Below, piece by piece: positions 8,544-16,124 of a DNA stretch of 53,000 nucleotides. The notes below the pieces were generated by a model. That model did no database searches and was not told where the DNA came from. It saw nothing but the letters and a program-made list of their open reading frames with translations. This DNA is from Actinomadura darangshiensis. GTDB taxonomy: Bacteria > Actinomycetota > Actinomycetes > Streptosporangiales > Streptosporangiaceae. The stretch is taken from assembly GCF_004349235.1 (NCBI RefSeq), contig NZ_SMKY01000031.1, positions 1 through 53,000 of the forward strand. The letters are read 5' to 3'. The position numbers were made by a program, and so were the translations under genes. Each line of letters opens with the position of its first letter. Position 1 is the stretch's first letter.

Positions 8544-9786
8544 CCACTTAAAGTAATGATACAGTCGCATATCGTGAAGCTCGTAGTGCAGGTCAAACTC
8601 CTGCCGACGCCTGAACAGGCGACGGCACTTGCCGAGACCTTGCACGCCTGCAACTCCGCCGCCGCGTGGGTGTCACGGGTAGCACATGAACGCGCAGTGT
8701 TCTCCCGAACCGGGTTACAAAAGCTTCTTTACGCTGAGGTTAGAGCGAGAGGGTTGTCGGCGCAGCCTACGTTGCACGTGATTCGCAAGGTCGCCGACGC
8801 GTACACTGCCCTGCGAGGACAAATCCGAGCCGGATTGCTCGGCGGTAAATGCTCGGCACGGCGCTCGCAGGCCGAAGGCAAGCCGATCGCCTTCCGTCCG
8901 CAAGCGGCGCATCCATTCGACGATCGGTGCTTGTCGTGGCAGATAGACGCGCGCATGGTGTCGATCTGGACCACGCACGGCCGTATGCAGAACCTGGCCT
9001 TCACCGGCGAGCCATCTCAGCTGAAAACACTGGCCGAGTTTCGTCAAGGCGAAAGTGATCTCGTCTACCGGGGCGGCAAGTGGTTCCTCATCGCCACCTG
9101 CGAGGTTCCAGAAAATCCGCTGAACAGCCACCCGCGCGACTGGATCGGGGTAGACCGCGGTATTGCCAATTTGGCCACAACATCGGACGGCGACAATCAC
9201 CAAGGGCGAGGCCTCGAGCGCTACCGGCGACGTATGACCCGGGTCCGAACTCAATTGCAGTCCAAGGGTACTAAGTCGGCAAAACGTAAGCTCAAGAAAC
9301 GGGCGCGCCGGGAGGCCCGGCACACCGCGCACGTGAACCATAAGATCGCCAAGACAGTGGTGGCCGATGCCCAACGCACCGAACGCGGCATCGCCCTGGA
9401 GGATCTCCAGGGCATCCGCGACCGGGTACGGCTCAAGCAGCACCAGCGGGCCACCTTGTCATCCTGGCCGTTCCACCAACTGGGTGAGTTCATCGCCTAC
9501 AAGGCCCAGCGCGTCGGCGTACCGGTGCTTGTGGTGGATGCGGCCTACACCCCCAGAGGTGTCCACGCTGCAGGCACGTCTCACGCAAGAACCGTCCCAC
9601 GCGGGACGACTTCACCTGTGTGGTCTGCGGGCTCGCTGGCCCAGCCGACTACATCGCCGCCGTGAACGTCCGCACTCGGGCGCGCACGGTGTGGGCGTTC
9701 GTCAACACGCCTCATGCAGCAGTGTCACCGTCCCTCGGTTAGGGGCAGTCACGAGCTGCAAACCCGCCTACATGCTGGTAGTTGAC
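8544..9786 (+). mobile_element. IS200/IS605-group, TnpB-only insertion (decayed)
   Basis: The element carries a tnpB-type gene and no TnpA. The right end is drawn at 9786, after TAGTTGAC, because a degenerate hairpin (9762-9779, stem with two mismatches) sits just before it and a reading frame of host-like DNA resumes at 9788. The left end is approximate; the base composition changes near 8544. Codon use inside is visibly less GC-rich than in the neighbours (TTA, CTT, AGA, AAA and ATA codons), which shows it as foreign. Such elements lie as single-strand-transposed units without terminal inverted repeats, so a target duplication is not expected and none is seen. Confidence 0.7.
8556..9742 (+). 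pseudogene. tnpB: TnpB RNA-guided nuclease gene with a one-base frameshift
   Basis: The N-terminal part (LVVQVKLLPTPEQA; translation from ATG 8556 or, more typically, GTG 8574) and the RuvC-I (GVDRGIANLA, Asp at 9153-9155) and RuvC-II (IALEDLQGIRDRV, Glu at 9399-9401) motifs are intact. After VVDAAYTP the frame slips at the C-run 9551-9554 and runs to an unrelated end at 9665. Reading on from 9554 in the frame one base back gives PQRCPRC...CVVCGLAGPADYIAAVNVRTRA, that is both zinc-finger CxxC pairs and the RuvC-III Asp (9647-9649), ending at TAG 9740-9742. One missing C in the homopolymer explains everything. Either the gene is dead, or it is rescued by slippage, or the base is a sequencing error. 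Confidence 0.88.
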
Positions 9787-9787
9787 C

Positions 9788-9940
9788 GACTGCGGCTACA
9801 CGAAGACGGCGACGTTCCGCCTCCCCCGGCCCACCTTCGCGGACCACCTGAACGGCGGCACCGACTTCCGGATCGCCACCGGCCGGGGCGACGACCTGGA
9901 CGTCCGCTTCGTCCGGGTGGTGCGGCCCGGCAAGCGTTAG
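9788..9940 (+). pseudogene. C-terminal remnant of an unidentified gene
   Basis: A 50-codon open frame begins right after the TnpB right end and ends at TAG 9938-9940: CGYTKTATFRLPRPTF, LNGGTDFRIATG and DLDVRFVRVVRP are visible. The strand pattern, GC-rich third positions and compact ending look like the tail of a beta-sandwich domain of a genuine host gene. It has no start or ribosome site of its own. The upstream part was probably removed by, or split by, the insertion. I do not recognise the family. Confidence 0.55.
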
Positions 9941-9941
9941 G

Positions 9942-10994
9942 TCACTGCTGGAGAAGGTGCTTCGCGTTGGCCGCGTACACCTTCTCCAGCACGTCGTCCG
10001 GCAGGTCGAGGGCGGAGATCGCCCAGCGGCCCTGCGGCGGCACCTCCTCGTCCGGCGCATAGGGGAAGTGTTCGTCGCCGGTCTCCAGGAACCGGAAATG
10101 CGTCGGGTAGGACGAGGCCGACAGCGGGAACGCGTCGGTGCCGAACAGGACACGGCCGGGGTGACGCACCATGAGCGCGCGGGCCGCGCGCGGGCGGCGG
10201 CCCAGCTCGGCGAGCCGGCCGGCGATGTCGACGTGGAAGTTGGGGTGCTCGTCCAGCATCCGTGAGACCCACCGGAGGTCCTCGGCGTAGCAGCCGACGT
10301 GCGCGCCGATGAACGTGGTGCGCGGGTGGGACGCGACGAGCCGCTCCAGGGCGTCCATGAGCCGCTGGAAGGTCGGCAGGCCCGGACGCCCGAAGTGCCA
10401 TTCGGGATGGGCGAGGAGTTCCTCCAGCCGCTCGTTGTGCCGGTCGGCGGGAGCGAAGAACGCCACGGGGTCCGCCGTGTGGATCAGCACGGGCAGGCCC
10501 AGCCCGCCCGCCGCCTCGAAGACGGGCGCCAGCACGGGGTCGTCCGGCAGGACGAGGCGCCCGTCCGGTCCGGCGTAGTGCAGGCCGAGGGTCTTCCACA
10601 CCTTCAGGCCGCGAGCACCGAGCGTCCGCGAGTTCTCAAGGCTGCTCACCAGGCGGCCGATCCCGTCGCGTTCGCGCAGCAGATTCCAGTCGAGCTGGCA
10701 GAAGGTGAGGAACCGCCCTGGGTGGGCGCGGTCGTAGCGGTCGAGGTTCGCCGACAGCTCCGCGCCCCACATGCCGTCCAGGTTCACGATCGCGTCCACG
10801 TCGTGCTCGTCCATCAGCGCGAGGAGCCGGCCCACGTCAGGCGCCATCCATCCGCCGTCCTCGGTGAGCCAGCGCCCCAGGTGGTTGTGCGCGTCGACGC
10901 AGCGGAAGCGCGGGCGCGCGACCCGGCTGCCCGGAAGGTGCACGCTCGGGCGCGGCGCGTAGTCCGACAGTCGCAGCTCGCCGGTTTCGGTCAT
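9942..10994 (-). CDS. Amidohydrolase-2 (PF04909-type) metal hydrolase
   Basis: 350 residues with the TIM-barrel amidohydrolase signatures in order: the HxH pair in CVDAHNHLG, His in VLIHTADP, His in FIGAHVG and Asp in VLFGTDAFP. This subfamily includes sugar lactonases, decarboxylases such as ACMSD and hydratases; it is not the NagA type that deacetylates amino-sugar phosphates. ATG 10994 is chosen because GGGGA stands 5 bases before it; an ATG 18 bases upstream (11012) is possible but lacks a ribosome site. The gene is divergent from the sugar-binding protein operon, and the gap between them carries a motif also found before the GH4 gene. A role on a sugar lactone or an acylated sugar of that pathway is inference. 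It ends two bases from the opposing gene remnant. Confidence 0.82.
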   Translation of the reverse strand: MTETGELRLSDYAPRPSVHLPGSRVARPRFRCVDAHNHLGRWLTEDGGWMAPDVGRLLALMDEHDVDAIVNLDGMWGAELSANLDRYDRAHPGRFLTFCQLDWNLLRERDGIGRLVSSLENSRTLGARGLKVWKTLGLHYAGPDGRLVLPDDPVLAPVFEAAGGLGLPVLIHTADPVAFFAPADRHNERLEELLAHPEWHFGRPGLPTFQRLMDALERLVASHPRTTFIGAHVGCYAEDLRWVSRMLDEHPNFHVDIAGRLAELGRRPRAARALMVRHPGRVLFGTDAFPLSASSYPTHFRFLETGDEHFPYAPDEEVPPQGRWAISALDLPDDVLEKVYAANAKHLLQQ

Positions 10995-11045
10995 GTGTCC
11001 CCGCCCGCTCATGATGTTTTCTGCTCTGTTCTCTTCTATTTCGAG

Positions 11046-11058
11046 CACAAGCAAGCAT
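11046..11058 (-). promoter_or_regulatory. Putative shared operator in the divergent promoter gap
   Basis: On the minus strand this reads ATGCTTGCTTGTG, matching 6941-6953 at 12 of 13 bases. It lies 36 bases before the binding-protein gene and 52 bases before the amidohydrolase start, where one regulator could control both directions. Confidence 0.5.
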
Positions 11059-11093
11059 AGAGTCTCAAACCACCTCAACCCTCGGGAGGTCCG

Positions 11094-12383
11094 ATGGCCC
11101 ACAGACTGCGCGGCGCGGTGGCGCTCGCGGCGGCGGCGCTGCTCGCCGTGACGGCGGCCGGCTGCGGCGACGGCGACGCGGACGGCGGCACGGTGAAGAT
11201 CACCTGGTGGCACGGGCAGGCGGCGCCGTACGACGCGCCGATCAAGAAGCTCGCGGCCGAGTACTCCAAGGCGCATCCGGGCGTCCGGATCGAGCCCCAG
11301 CTCGGCACCAGCAACGTCGACGACATGCTGCAGAAGGTCACCGCGGCGCTCGCCGGCGGCGACGCCCCCGACATCGCGTACATGTACGGGTCGTGGACGG
11401 CGTCCCTCGCCGAGAACCGCAAGGTCGTCGACATGACGGACACGGTCAAGGACCCGTCGTTCGGGTGGAGCGACTTCTGGGAGTCCGAGCGCGCCGCCGC
11501 CACCGTGGACGGCAAGGTCGTGGGCGTCCCCGCGGTGGTCGACAACCTCGGCGTCGTCTACAACAAGAAGCTGTTCGACGCCGCGCACGTCGCCTACCCC
11601 AAGCCCGACTGGACGTGGGACGACTTCCGCGCCGCGGCCAAGAAGTTGACCGACCCGGGCAAGAGCGTGTACGGCACCGCCTACCCGGTGAGCGGCGGCG
11701 AGGACACCGTCTGGCGGCTGTGGCCGATGCTGTGGCAGCAGGGCGGCGGCATCCTGACCCCCGACAACAAGAAGGCCGCGTTCAACACCCCGCAGGCCGC
11801 CGCGGCCCTCGACCTGTGGCGCGGCATGGCCCGCGACGACAAGTCGGTGTACCTCGACCAGAACGGCGAGAAGTTCCTGCCGCTGTTCCAGTCCGGGAAG
11901 GTCGCGATGGTGGTGACCGGCCCGTTCGCGCTGCTGGACTTCAAGGAGCACGGCATCGACTACGGCGCCGTCCCGCTGCCGGGCTACAACGGGAACCACG
12001 AGACGATCTCGGGCCCGGACTTCTGGGTGCTGTTCGACAACGGGTCGCGGCGCGCGAAGGCGGCCAAGGAGTTCGCCGCCTGGCTGTCCAAGCCCGAGCA
12101 GGACGCCCGCTGGTCGCTCGCCGTCGGCAATCTGCCGCTGCGCAAGGCCACCACGCAGCTTCCCGAGTACAAGAAGTACGTCGACGACTTCCCCGGCGCG
12201 GCGGAGTTCGTCGCCAACCTCGACAACGCCAAGAAGGCGCGGCCGAGCAGCGCCGCCTACGCCAAGTTCTCCGAGGCGGTCGGGAACGCGATCACCAAAT
12301 CGCTGATCGCCGGGGACCCCGCGAGCCAGACGCTGGGCGACGCGGCCAAGAAGACCGACGACCTGCTCGCCAAGGAAAAGTGA
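11094..12383 (+). CDS. Sugar ABC transporter substrate-binding lipoprotein
   Basis: 429 residues with a lipoprotein signal peptide (MAHRLRG, hydrophobic core, lipobox TAAGC, acylated Cys near residue 23). The mature part is a family-1 solute-binding protein: VKITWWHGQ, YSKAHPGVRIEPQLG, KVTAALAGGDAPDIAYMYG, and the C-terminal AAKEFAAWLSKPEQDARWS. It captures a sugar or oligosaccharide outside the membrane for the two permeases that follow. GGGAGG lies before the ATG, and the next gene begins two bases after the stop. First gene of a six-gene operon with sugar catabolism enzymes, so the ligand is probably an alpha-galactoside or amino-galactose compound (inference). Confidence 0.92.
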   Translation: MAHRLRGAVALAAAALLAVTAAGCGDGDADGGTVKITWWHGQAAPYDAPIKKLAAEYSKAHPGVRIEPQLGTSNVDDMLQKVTAALAGGDAPDIAYMYGSWTASLAENRKVVDMTDTVKDPSFGWSDFWESERAAATVDGKVVGVPAVVDNLGVVYNKKLFDAAHVAYPKPDWTWDDFRAAAKKLTDPGKSVYGTAYPVSGGEDTVWRLWPMLWQQGGGILTPDNKKAAFNTPQAAAALDLWRGMARDDKSVYLDQNGEKFLPLFQSGKVAMVVTGPFALLDFKEHGIDYGAVPLPGYNGNHETISGPDFWVLFDNGSRRAKAAKEFAAWLSKPEQDARWSLAVGNLPLRKATTQLPEYKKYVDDFPGAAEFVANLDNAKKARPSSAAYAKFSEAVGNAITKSLIAGDPASQTLGDAAKKTDDLLAKEK

Positions 12384-12384
12384 C

Positions 12385-13332
12385 ATGACGGTGGGCACCG
12401 CTCCGCCCCGCCTCGCGCGGACCGCGCGCACGGCGAAGCGGAAGGGACCGGCGCGGCGGCGGCTCATGCCGCACCTGGTCGGCTGGGGTTTCGTGGCGCC
12501 GGCGACGCTGGTGGTCGTCGGGCTTGCGCTGTTCCCCGCGATCTGGGCGCTGTGGCTGTCGCTGCACGACAGCGACCTGATCTCCAGCGGCGAGTTCGTC
12601 GGGCTCGACAACTACCGCGAGATGGTGCACGACCCGGCGCTGCGGGACGCGGCCTGGCACACGGTCGTCTACACCGTCCTGTACGTGCCGGGCTCGGTGC
12701 TGATCGGGCTGCCGCTCGCGGTGGCGCTGAACCAGCGCATCCGCGGGATCGGCATCTACCGGACGTGCGTCTTCGTCCCGTACGTGACGTCGGCGGCGGC
12801 CGTCGGCATCCTGTCCAACTTCGTGCTCGACCCCGAGTTCGGCATCGTCAACGGCGGGGTGAAGGCGCTCGGCCTGTCCCGGGCGGGCTTCCTCCAGGAC
12901 CCCGACCAGGCGCTCTACACGCTGGTCGCGGTGTCGCTGTGGTGGTCGGTCGGGCTGCCGGTGGTGGTGTACCTCGCGGCGCTGCAGGACGTCCCGCGCG
13001 AGCTCCAGGAGGCGGCGCTGGTGGACGGCGCGAACCCGTGGCAGGCGTTCCGCAACGTGACGCTGCCGCAGCTGCGCCCCGCGACCACCTTCGTCGTCAT
13101 CTGGCAGATGATCACCGCGCTGCAGCTGTTCGACCTGGTCTACACGACGACCAAGGGGCAGCCGCTCGACTCCACCTCGGTGATCGTCTACTACCTCTAC
13201 GAGCAGGCGTTCAAGCAGTTCAACGCCGGATACGGAGCGGCCGTGGCGTACGCGCTGTTCGTGGTCACCCTGGTGGTGTCGGCCCTGATGCTGCGCCGGT
13301 CAGCCGGCGGCGCGGCGGGAGCACGGTCATGA
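12385..13332 (+). CDS. Sugar ABC transporter permease, MalF type
   Basis: 315 residues with six predicted membrane spans after a basic N-terminus, and the ATPase-docking EAA loop at EAALVDGANPWQAFRNVTLPQLRP. It forms the inner-membrane channel with the next permease. Translation is coupled to the binding protein (ribosome site AAGGAAAAG inside that gene's end). No ATPase gene is present in the cluster; actinomycetes commonly lend a shared MsiK-type ATPase, which would have to be encoded elsewhere. Confidence 0.93.
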   Translation: MTVGTAPPRLARTARTAKRKGPARRRLMPHLVGWGFVAPATLVVVGLALFPAIWALWLSLHDSDLISSGEFVGLDNYREMVHDPALRDAAWHTVVYTVLYVPGSVLIGLPLAVALNQRIRGIGIYRTCVFVPYVTSAAAVGILSNFVLDPEFGIVNGGVKALGLSRAGFLQDPDQALYTLVAVSLWWSVGLPVVVYLAALQDVPRELQEAALVDGANPWQAFRNVTLPQLRPATTFVVIWQMITALQLFDLVYTTTKGQPLDSTSVIVYYLYEQAFKQFNAGYGAAVAYALFVVTLVVSALMLRRSAGGAAGARS

Positions 13333-13393
13333 GCGGAGCGAACCGGGGGGTGGTGGGGGGTCGTCCCCCCACAGGGAGCACGGTCATGAGCGG
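13317..13393 (+). repeat. 57-bp direct duplication around the second permease start
   Basis: The 20 bases 13317-13336, holding the stop/start overlap of the two permease genes, recur exactly at 13374-13393. The intervening DNA contains runs of G and a 6-bp G/C hairpin at 13355-13370. The period is 57, a multiple of three, so both ATG codons stay in the same frame. Confidence 0.85.
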
Positions 13394-14228
13394 GTTCATG
13401 GCGGCGGGGCGCCGGCGCGACCGGCGGTGGATGCTGCACGTCGTCCTCGTCCCCGTGGCGGTGCTGTTCGCGGCTCCGCTGGTGTGGATGGTGCTGACGT
13501 CGCTGATGCCGGACGCCGACCTGAACCGGCTGCCGCCCCGGCTGCTGCCGGACCACGTCACGCTGGACGGCTACCGCAAGGTCCTCACCGAGAACGACTA
13601 CCCGCGCTGGTTCCTCAACACGCTGATCGTGTCGGCGGTGGCGGTGCTGTCGCACGTGGTGCTGTGCTCGCTCGCCGGCTACGGCTTCGCGCGGCTGCGG
13701 TTCGCGGGGAGCCGGGCCGGGTTCCTCGCCGTGATGGTCACCATCATGATCCCGGTGCAGCTGCTGATGATCCCGACGTTCCTGATGTTCCGGATGCTGG
13801 GGCTCATCGACACGCTCGGCGCCGCGTTCGTGCCGTGGCTGGCCAGCGCGTTCGGCATCTTCCTGATGCGGCAGTTCTTCCTGTCGGTGCCGCCGGAGCT
13901 GGAGGAGGCCGCGCGGATCGACGGCTGCGGGCGGCTCGGGGTGTTCTTCCGGATCGTCCTGCCGATGGCCCGCCCGGCGGTCGCCACGCTGGTCGTCTTC
14001 ACGCTGCTCGGCTCGTGGAACGACCTCATCTGGCCGCTGATCGCGATCAACTCCGAGGACACGTTCACGCTCCAGATGGGCCTGTCGACGTTCTCCGGGA
14101 CGCGGCACACCGAGTGGTCGTCGCTGATGGCGGGCAACACGCTCGCCACCGCGCCGCTGCTGATCGCCTTCCTGCTGGCGCAACGTCACTTCATCGCCAC
14201 GATGTCGTTCAGCGGCCTGAAGGGCTGA
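13329..14228 (+). CDS. Sugar ABC transporter permease, MalG type
   Basis: Six-span permease with the EAA loop at EEAARIDGCGRLGVFFRIVLP, partner of the preceding MalF-type subunit. The ATG 13329 overlaps the upstream stop (ATGA); a second in-frame ATG at 13387, inside the duplicated copy of the same start site, would give a protein shorter by 19 residues, without the odd Gly/Arg/Pro-rich leader (GANRGVVGGRPPTG). The shorter form looks like the ancestral start; which one is used cannot be told from sequence. Confidence 0.9.
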   Translation: MSGANRGVVGGRPPTGSTVMSGFMAAGRRRDRRWMLHVVLVPVAVLFAAPLVWMVLTSLMPDADLNRLPPRLLPDHVTLDGYRKVLTENDYPRWFLNTLIVSAVAVLSHVVLCSLAGYGFARLRFAGSRAGFLAVMVTIMIPVQLLMIPTFLMFRMLGLIDTLGAAFVPWLASAFGIFLMRQFFLSVPPELEEAARIDGCGRLGVFFRIVLPMARPAVATLVVFTLLGSWNDLIWPLIAINSEDTFTLQMGLSTFSGTRHTEWSSLMAGNTLATAPLLIAFLLAQRHFIATMSFSGLKG

Positions 14229-14295
14229 CGCCCCCGATGACGACCCGGCGTCCATTGCGCATGATCGAAGCAGTCACGACAAGTCAGGAGAATCC

Positions 14296-15204
14296 ATGGC
14301 CGACAACCGCATCATGACCGAGATCGCCGCGCAGCCGGAGTGCTGGCGGCGGGCCGCCGGGCTGGCGGGGCGGGTCCGGGACGCGCTGCCGTCCCGCGGG
14401 GAGCGGGTCGCGGTCGTCGGATGCGGCACCTCGCTGTTCATGGCGCAGGCGTACGCGGCGCTGCGCGAGTCCGCCGGGCACGGCGAGACCGACGCGTTCG
14501 CCGCCTCGGAGGTGCCGCTCGCCCGCCGCTACGACCGGGTGCTGGCGCTGACCCGGTCCGGGACGACGACCGAGGTCCTCGACGTCCTGGACCGGCTCGG
14601 CGGCGGCACGCCGACGACCGCGATCACCGCCGACCCGGACACCCCGGTGTCCAAGCGGGCCGACCGGGTGGTCGCGCTGGAGTTCGCGGACGAGGAGTCG
14701 GTCGTCCAGACCCGGTTCGCCACCACCCAACTGGCGCTGCTGCGCGCCCACCTCGGCGAGGACCTGACCGCCGCGATCGCCGACGCCGAGGCCGCCGTGG
14801 CCGACCCGCTCCCGCCGGAGCTGCTCGGCGTCGAGCAGGTCACGTTCCTCGGCCGCGGCTGGACGGTCGGGATCGCGCAGGAGGCCGCCCTGAAGATGCG
14901 CGAGGCCGCGTGCTTCTGGACGGAGGCGTACCCGGCGATGGAGTACCGGCACGGGCCGATCAGCATCACCGGCCCCGGCCGGGCGGTGTGGATGTTCGGC
15001 GAGCTGCCGGACGGCCTCGCCGGCCAGGTCGCCGCGACCGGGGGGCTGCTGCGCGCGGCCGGCGGGGACCCGCTCGCCGACCTGATCCGGGTGCAGCGGC
15101 TCGCGGTCGCGCGGGCGGAGGCGGCGGGCCTGGACCCCGAGCGCCCCCGCCACCTCACCCGGTCGGTCATCCTGGACGGGGCCGCCGAAGGCCCGGGCGC
15201 ATGA
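14296..15204 (+). CDS. SIS-domain sugar-phosphate isomerase/deaminase (AgaS-like)
   Basis: 302 residues with two SIS (sugar isomerase) domains: VAVVGCGTSLFMAQAYAAL and LTRSGTTTEVLDVLD in the first; GRGWTVGIAQEAALKMREAA and AMEYRHGP in the second. The amidotransferase half of GlmS is absent. The arrangement resembles AgaS, which converts galactosamine-6-phosphate to tagatose-6-phosphate plus ammonia; the next two genes (PfkB kinase and class II aldolase) are exactly the steps that follow in that route. CAGGAGA precedes the ATG, and the stop overlaps the kinase start by four bases. The substrate is inferred from context, and a deacetylase and a sugar kinase are missing from the window. Confidence 0.85.
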   Translation: MADNRIMTEIAAQPECWRRAAGLAGRVRDALPSRGERVAVVGCGTSLFMAQAYAALRESAGHGETDAFAASEVPLARRYDRVLALTRSGTTTEVLDVLDRLGGGTPTTAITADPDTPVSKRADRVVALEFADEESVVQTRFATTQLALLRAHLGEDLTAAIADAEAAVADPLPPELLGVEQVTFLGRGWTVGIAQEAALKMREAACFWTEAYPAMEYRHGPISITGPGRAVWMFGELPDGLAGQVAATGGLLRAAGGDPLADLIRVQRLAVARAEAAGLDPERPRHLTRSVILDGAAEGPGA

Positions 15205-16124
15205 TCCTCACGGTCACCCTCAACGCGGCGGTCGACGACACCTACGAGGTGCCGGACGCGCGGACCGGCGAGGTCAACCGGGTGGCCGCGGTGCACCGGC
15301 GGCCCGGCGGCAAGGGCGTCAACGTGGCCCGGGTGCTGCACGGCCTCGGGCACGACGTCGTCGCCGCCGGGCTGGCCGGCGGCGCCGCCGGGCGGCAGAT
15401 CGAGGAGGGGCTCGGTTCGCTCGGCGTGCCCGCCTCGTTCACGCCGGTGGCCGGGGAGTCGCGCCGGACGGTCACGATCGTCGGGCCCGAGGTGACGATG
15501 TTCTGCGAGCCGGGCCCGGCCGTGACCGCCGCCGAGTGGGCCGCCTTCCAGGACGGCTTCGAGACCCTCGCCCGGGACGCCGGCGTCGTCGTCCTGGCGG
15601 GGAGCCTCCCGCCGGGCGTCCCCCCGGACGCCTACGCGCGGCTCACCCGGCTGGCCCCCGGCCCGGTGATCCTGGACGCCGACGGGGACGCGTTGCGGCT
15701 CGGCCTCGCCGGGCGCCCGGACGTCGTGAAGCCGAACGCCGGCGAGCTGGCCCGGGTCACCGGCATCGGCGACACGGCCGCCGGGATCCGCGCGCTCCGC
15801 GCGGCGGGCGCGGCGGCCGTCGTCGCGTCGCTCGGCGCGGACGGGGTCGTCGCCGCGACGCCGGACGGGCTGCTGCGCGCCGCCCTCGACCGCCCGGTCC
15901 CGGGCAACCCGACGGGCGCGGGCGACGCGCTCGTCGCCGGGCTGGCGGCGGGCATCGCGGACGGCCTGCCCTGGCCGGACCGGCTCCGGCGCGCCGTCGC
16001 GCTGGCCGCCGGCGCGGTCCGCTCCCCCGTCGCCGGCGAGATCGACGCGTCCGCGGTCCCCTCGTTCCTCCCCCATGTCACCCTCCGAACCGAGGAGAAC
16101 CATGCCGCTCGTCCCCATGAGTGA
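15201..16124 (+). CDS. PfkB-family sugar-phosphate kinase (1-phosphofructokinase / tagatose-6-phosphate kinase type)
   Basis: 307 residues of the ribokinase/PfkB fold: the N-terminal MILTVTLNAAVDDTYEV and RRPGGKGVNVARVL, and the C-terminal ATP/anion-hole motif NPTGAGDALVAG with the catalytic Asp242. This branch (FruK, LacC, PfkB) phosphorylates ketohexose phosphates to bisphosphates. Between an AgaS-like enzyme and a class II aldolase, tagatose-6-phosphate is the most economical substrate, but fructose-1-phosphate or fructose-6-phosphate cannot be excluded. ATGA overlap with the upstream stop; its own end overlaps the aldolase start by 23 bases. Confidence 0.88.
   Translation: MILTVTLNAAVDDTYEVPDARTGEVNRVAAVHRRPGGKGVNVARVLHGLGHDVVAAGLAGGAAGRQIEEGLGSLGVPASFTPVAGESRRTVTIVGPEVTMFCEPGPAVTAAEWAAFQDGFETLARDAGVVVLAGSLPPGVPPDAYARLTRLAPGPVILDADGDALRLGLAGRPDVVKPNAGELARVTGIGDTAAGIRALRAAGAAAVVASLGADGVVAATPDGLLRAALDRPVPGNPTGAGDALVAGLAAGIADGLPWPDRLRRAVALAAGAVRSPVAGEIDASAVPSFLPHVTLRTEENHAARPHE

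Noticed and set aside
9367-10062. 231-residue plus-strand frame over the end of TnpB and the remnant
   Set aside because: Its sequence is an off-frame reading; real content is in two other frames (TnpB tail and remnant).
9942-10994. NagA/AgaA-type deacetylase
   Set aside because: Metal motifs and length fit the Amidohydrolase-2 branch, not the NagA branch.
9942-12611. 889-residue minus-strand frame
   Set aside because: Only the first 350 or so codons at its 3' end (the amidohydrolase) are real; the rest is opposite the ABC genes.
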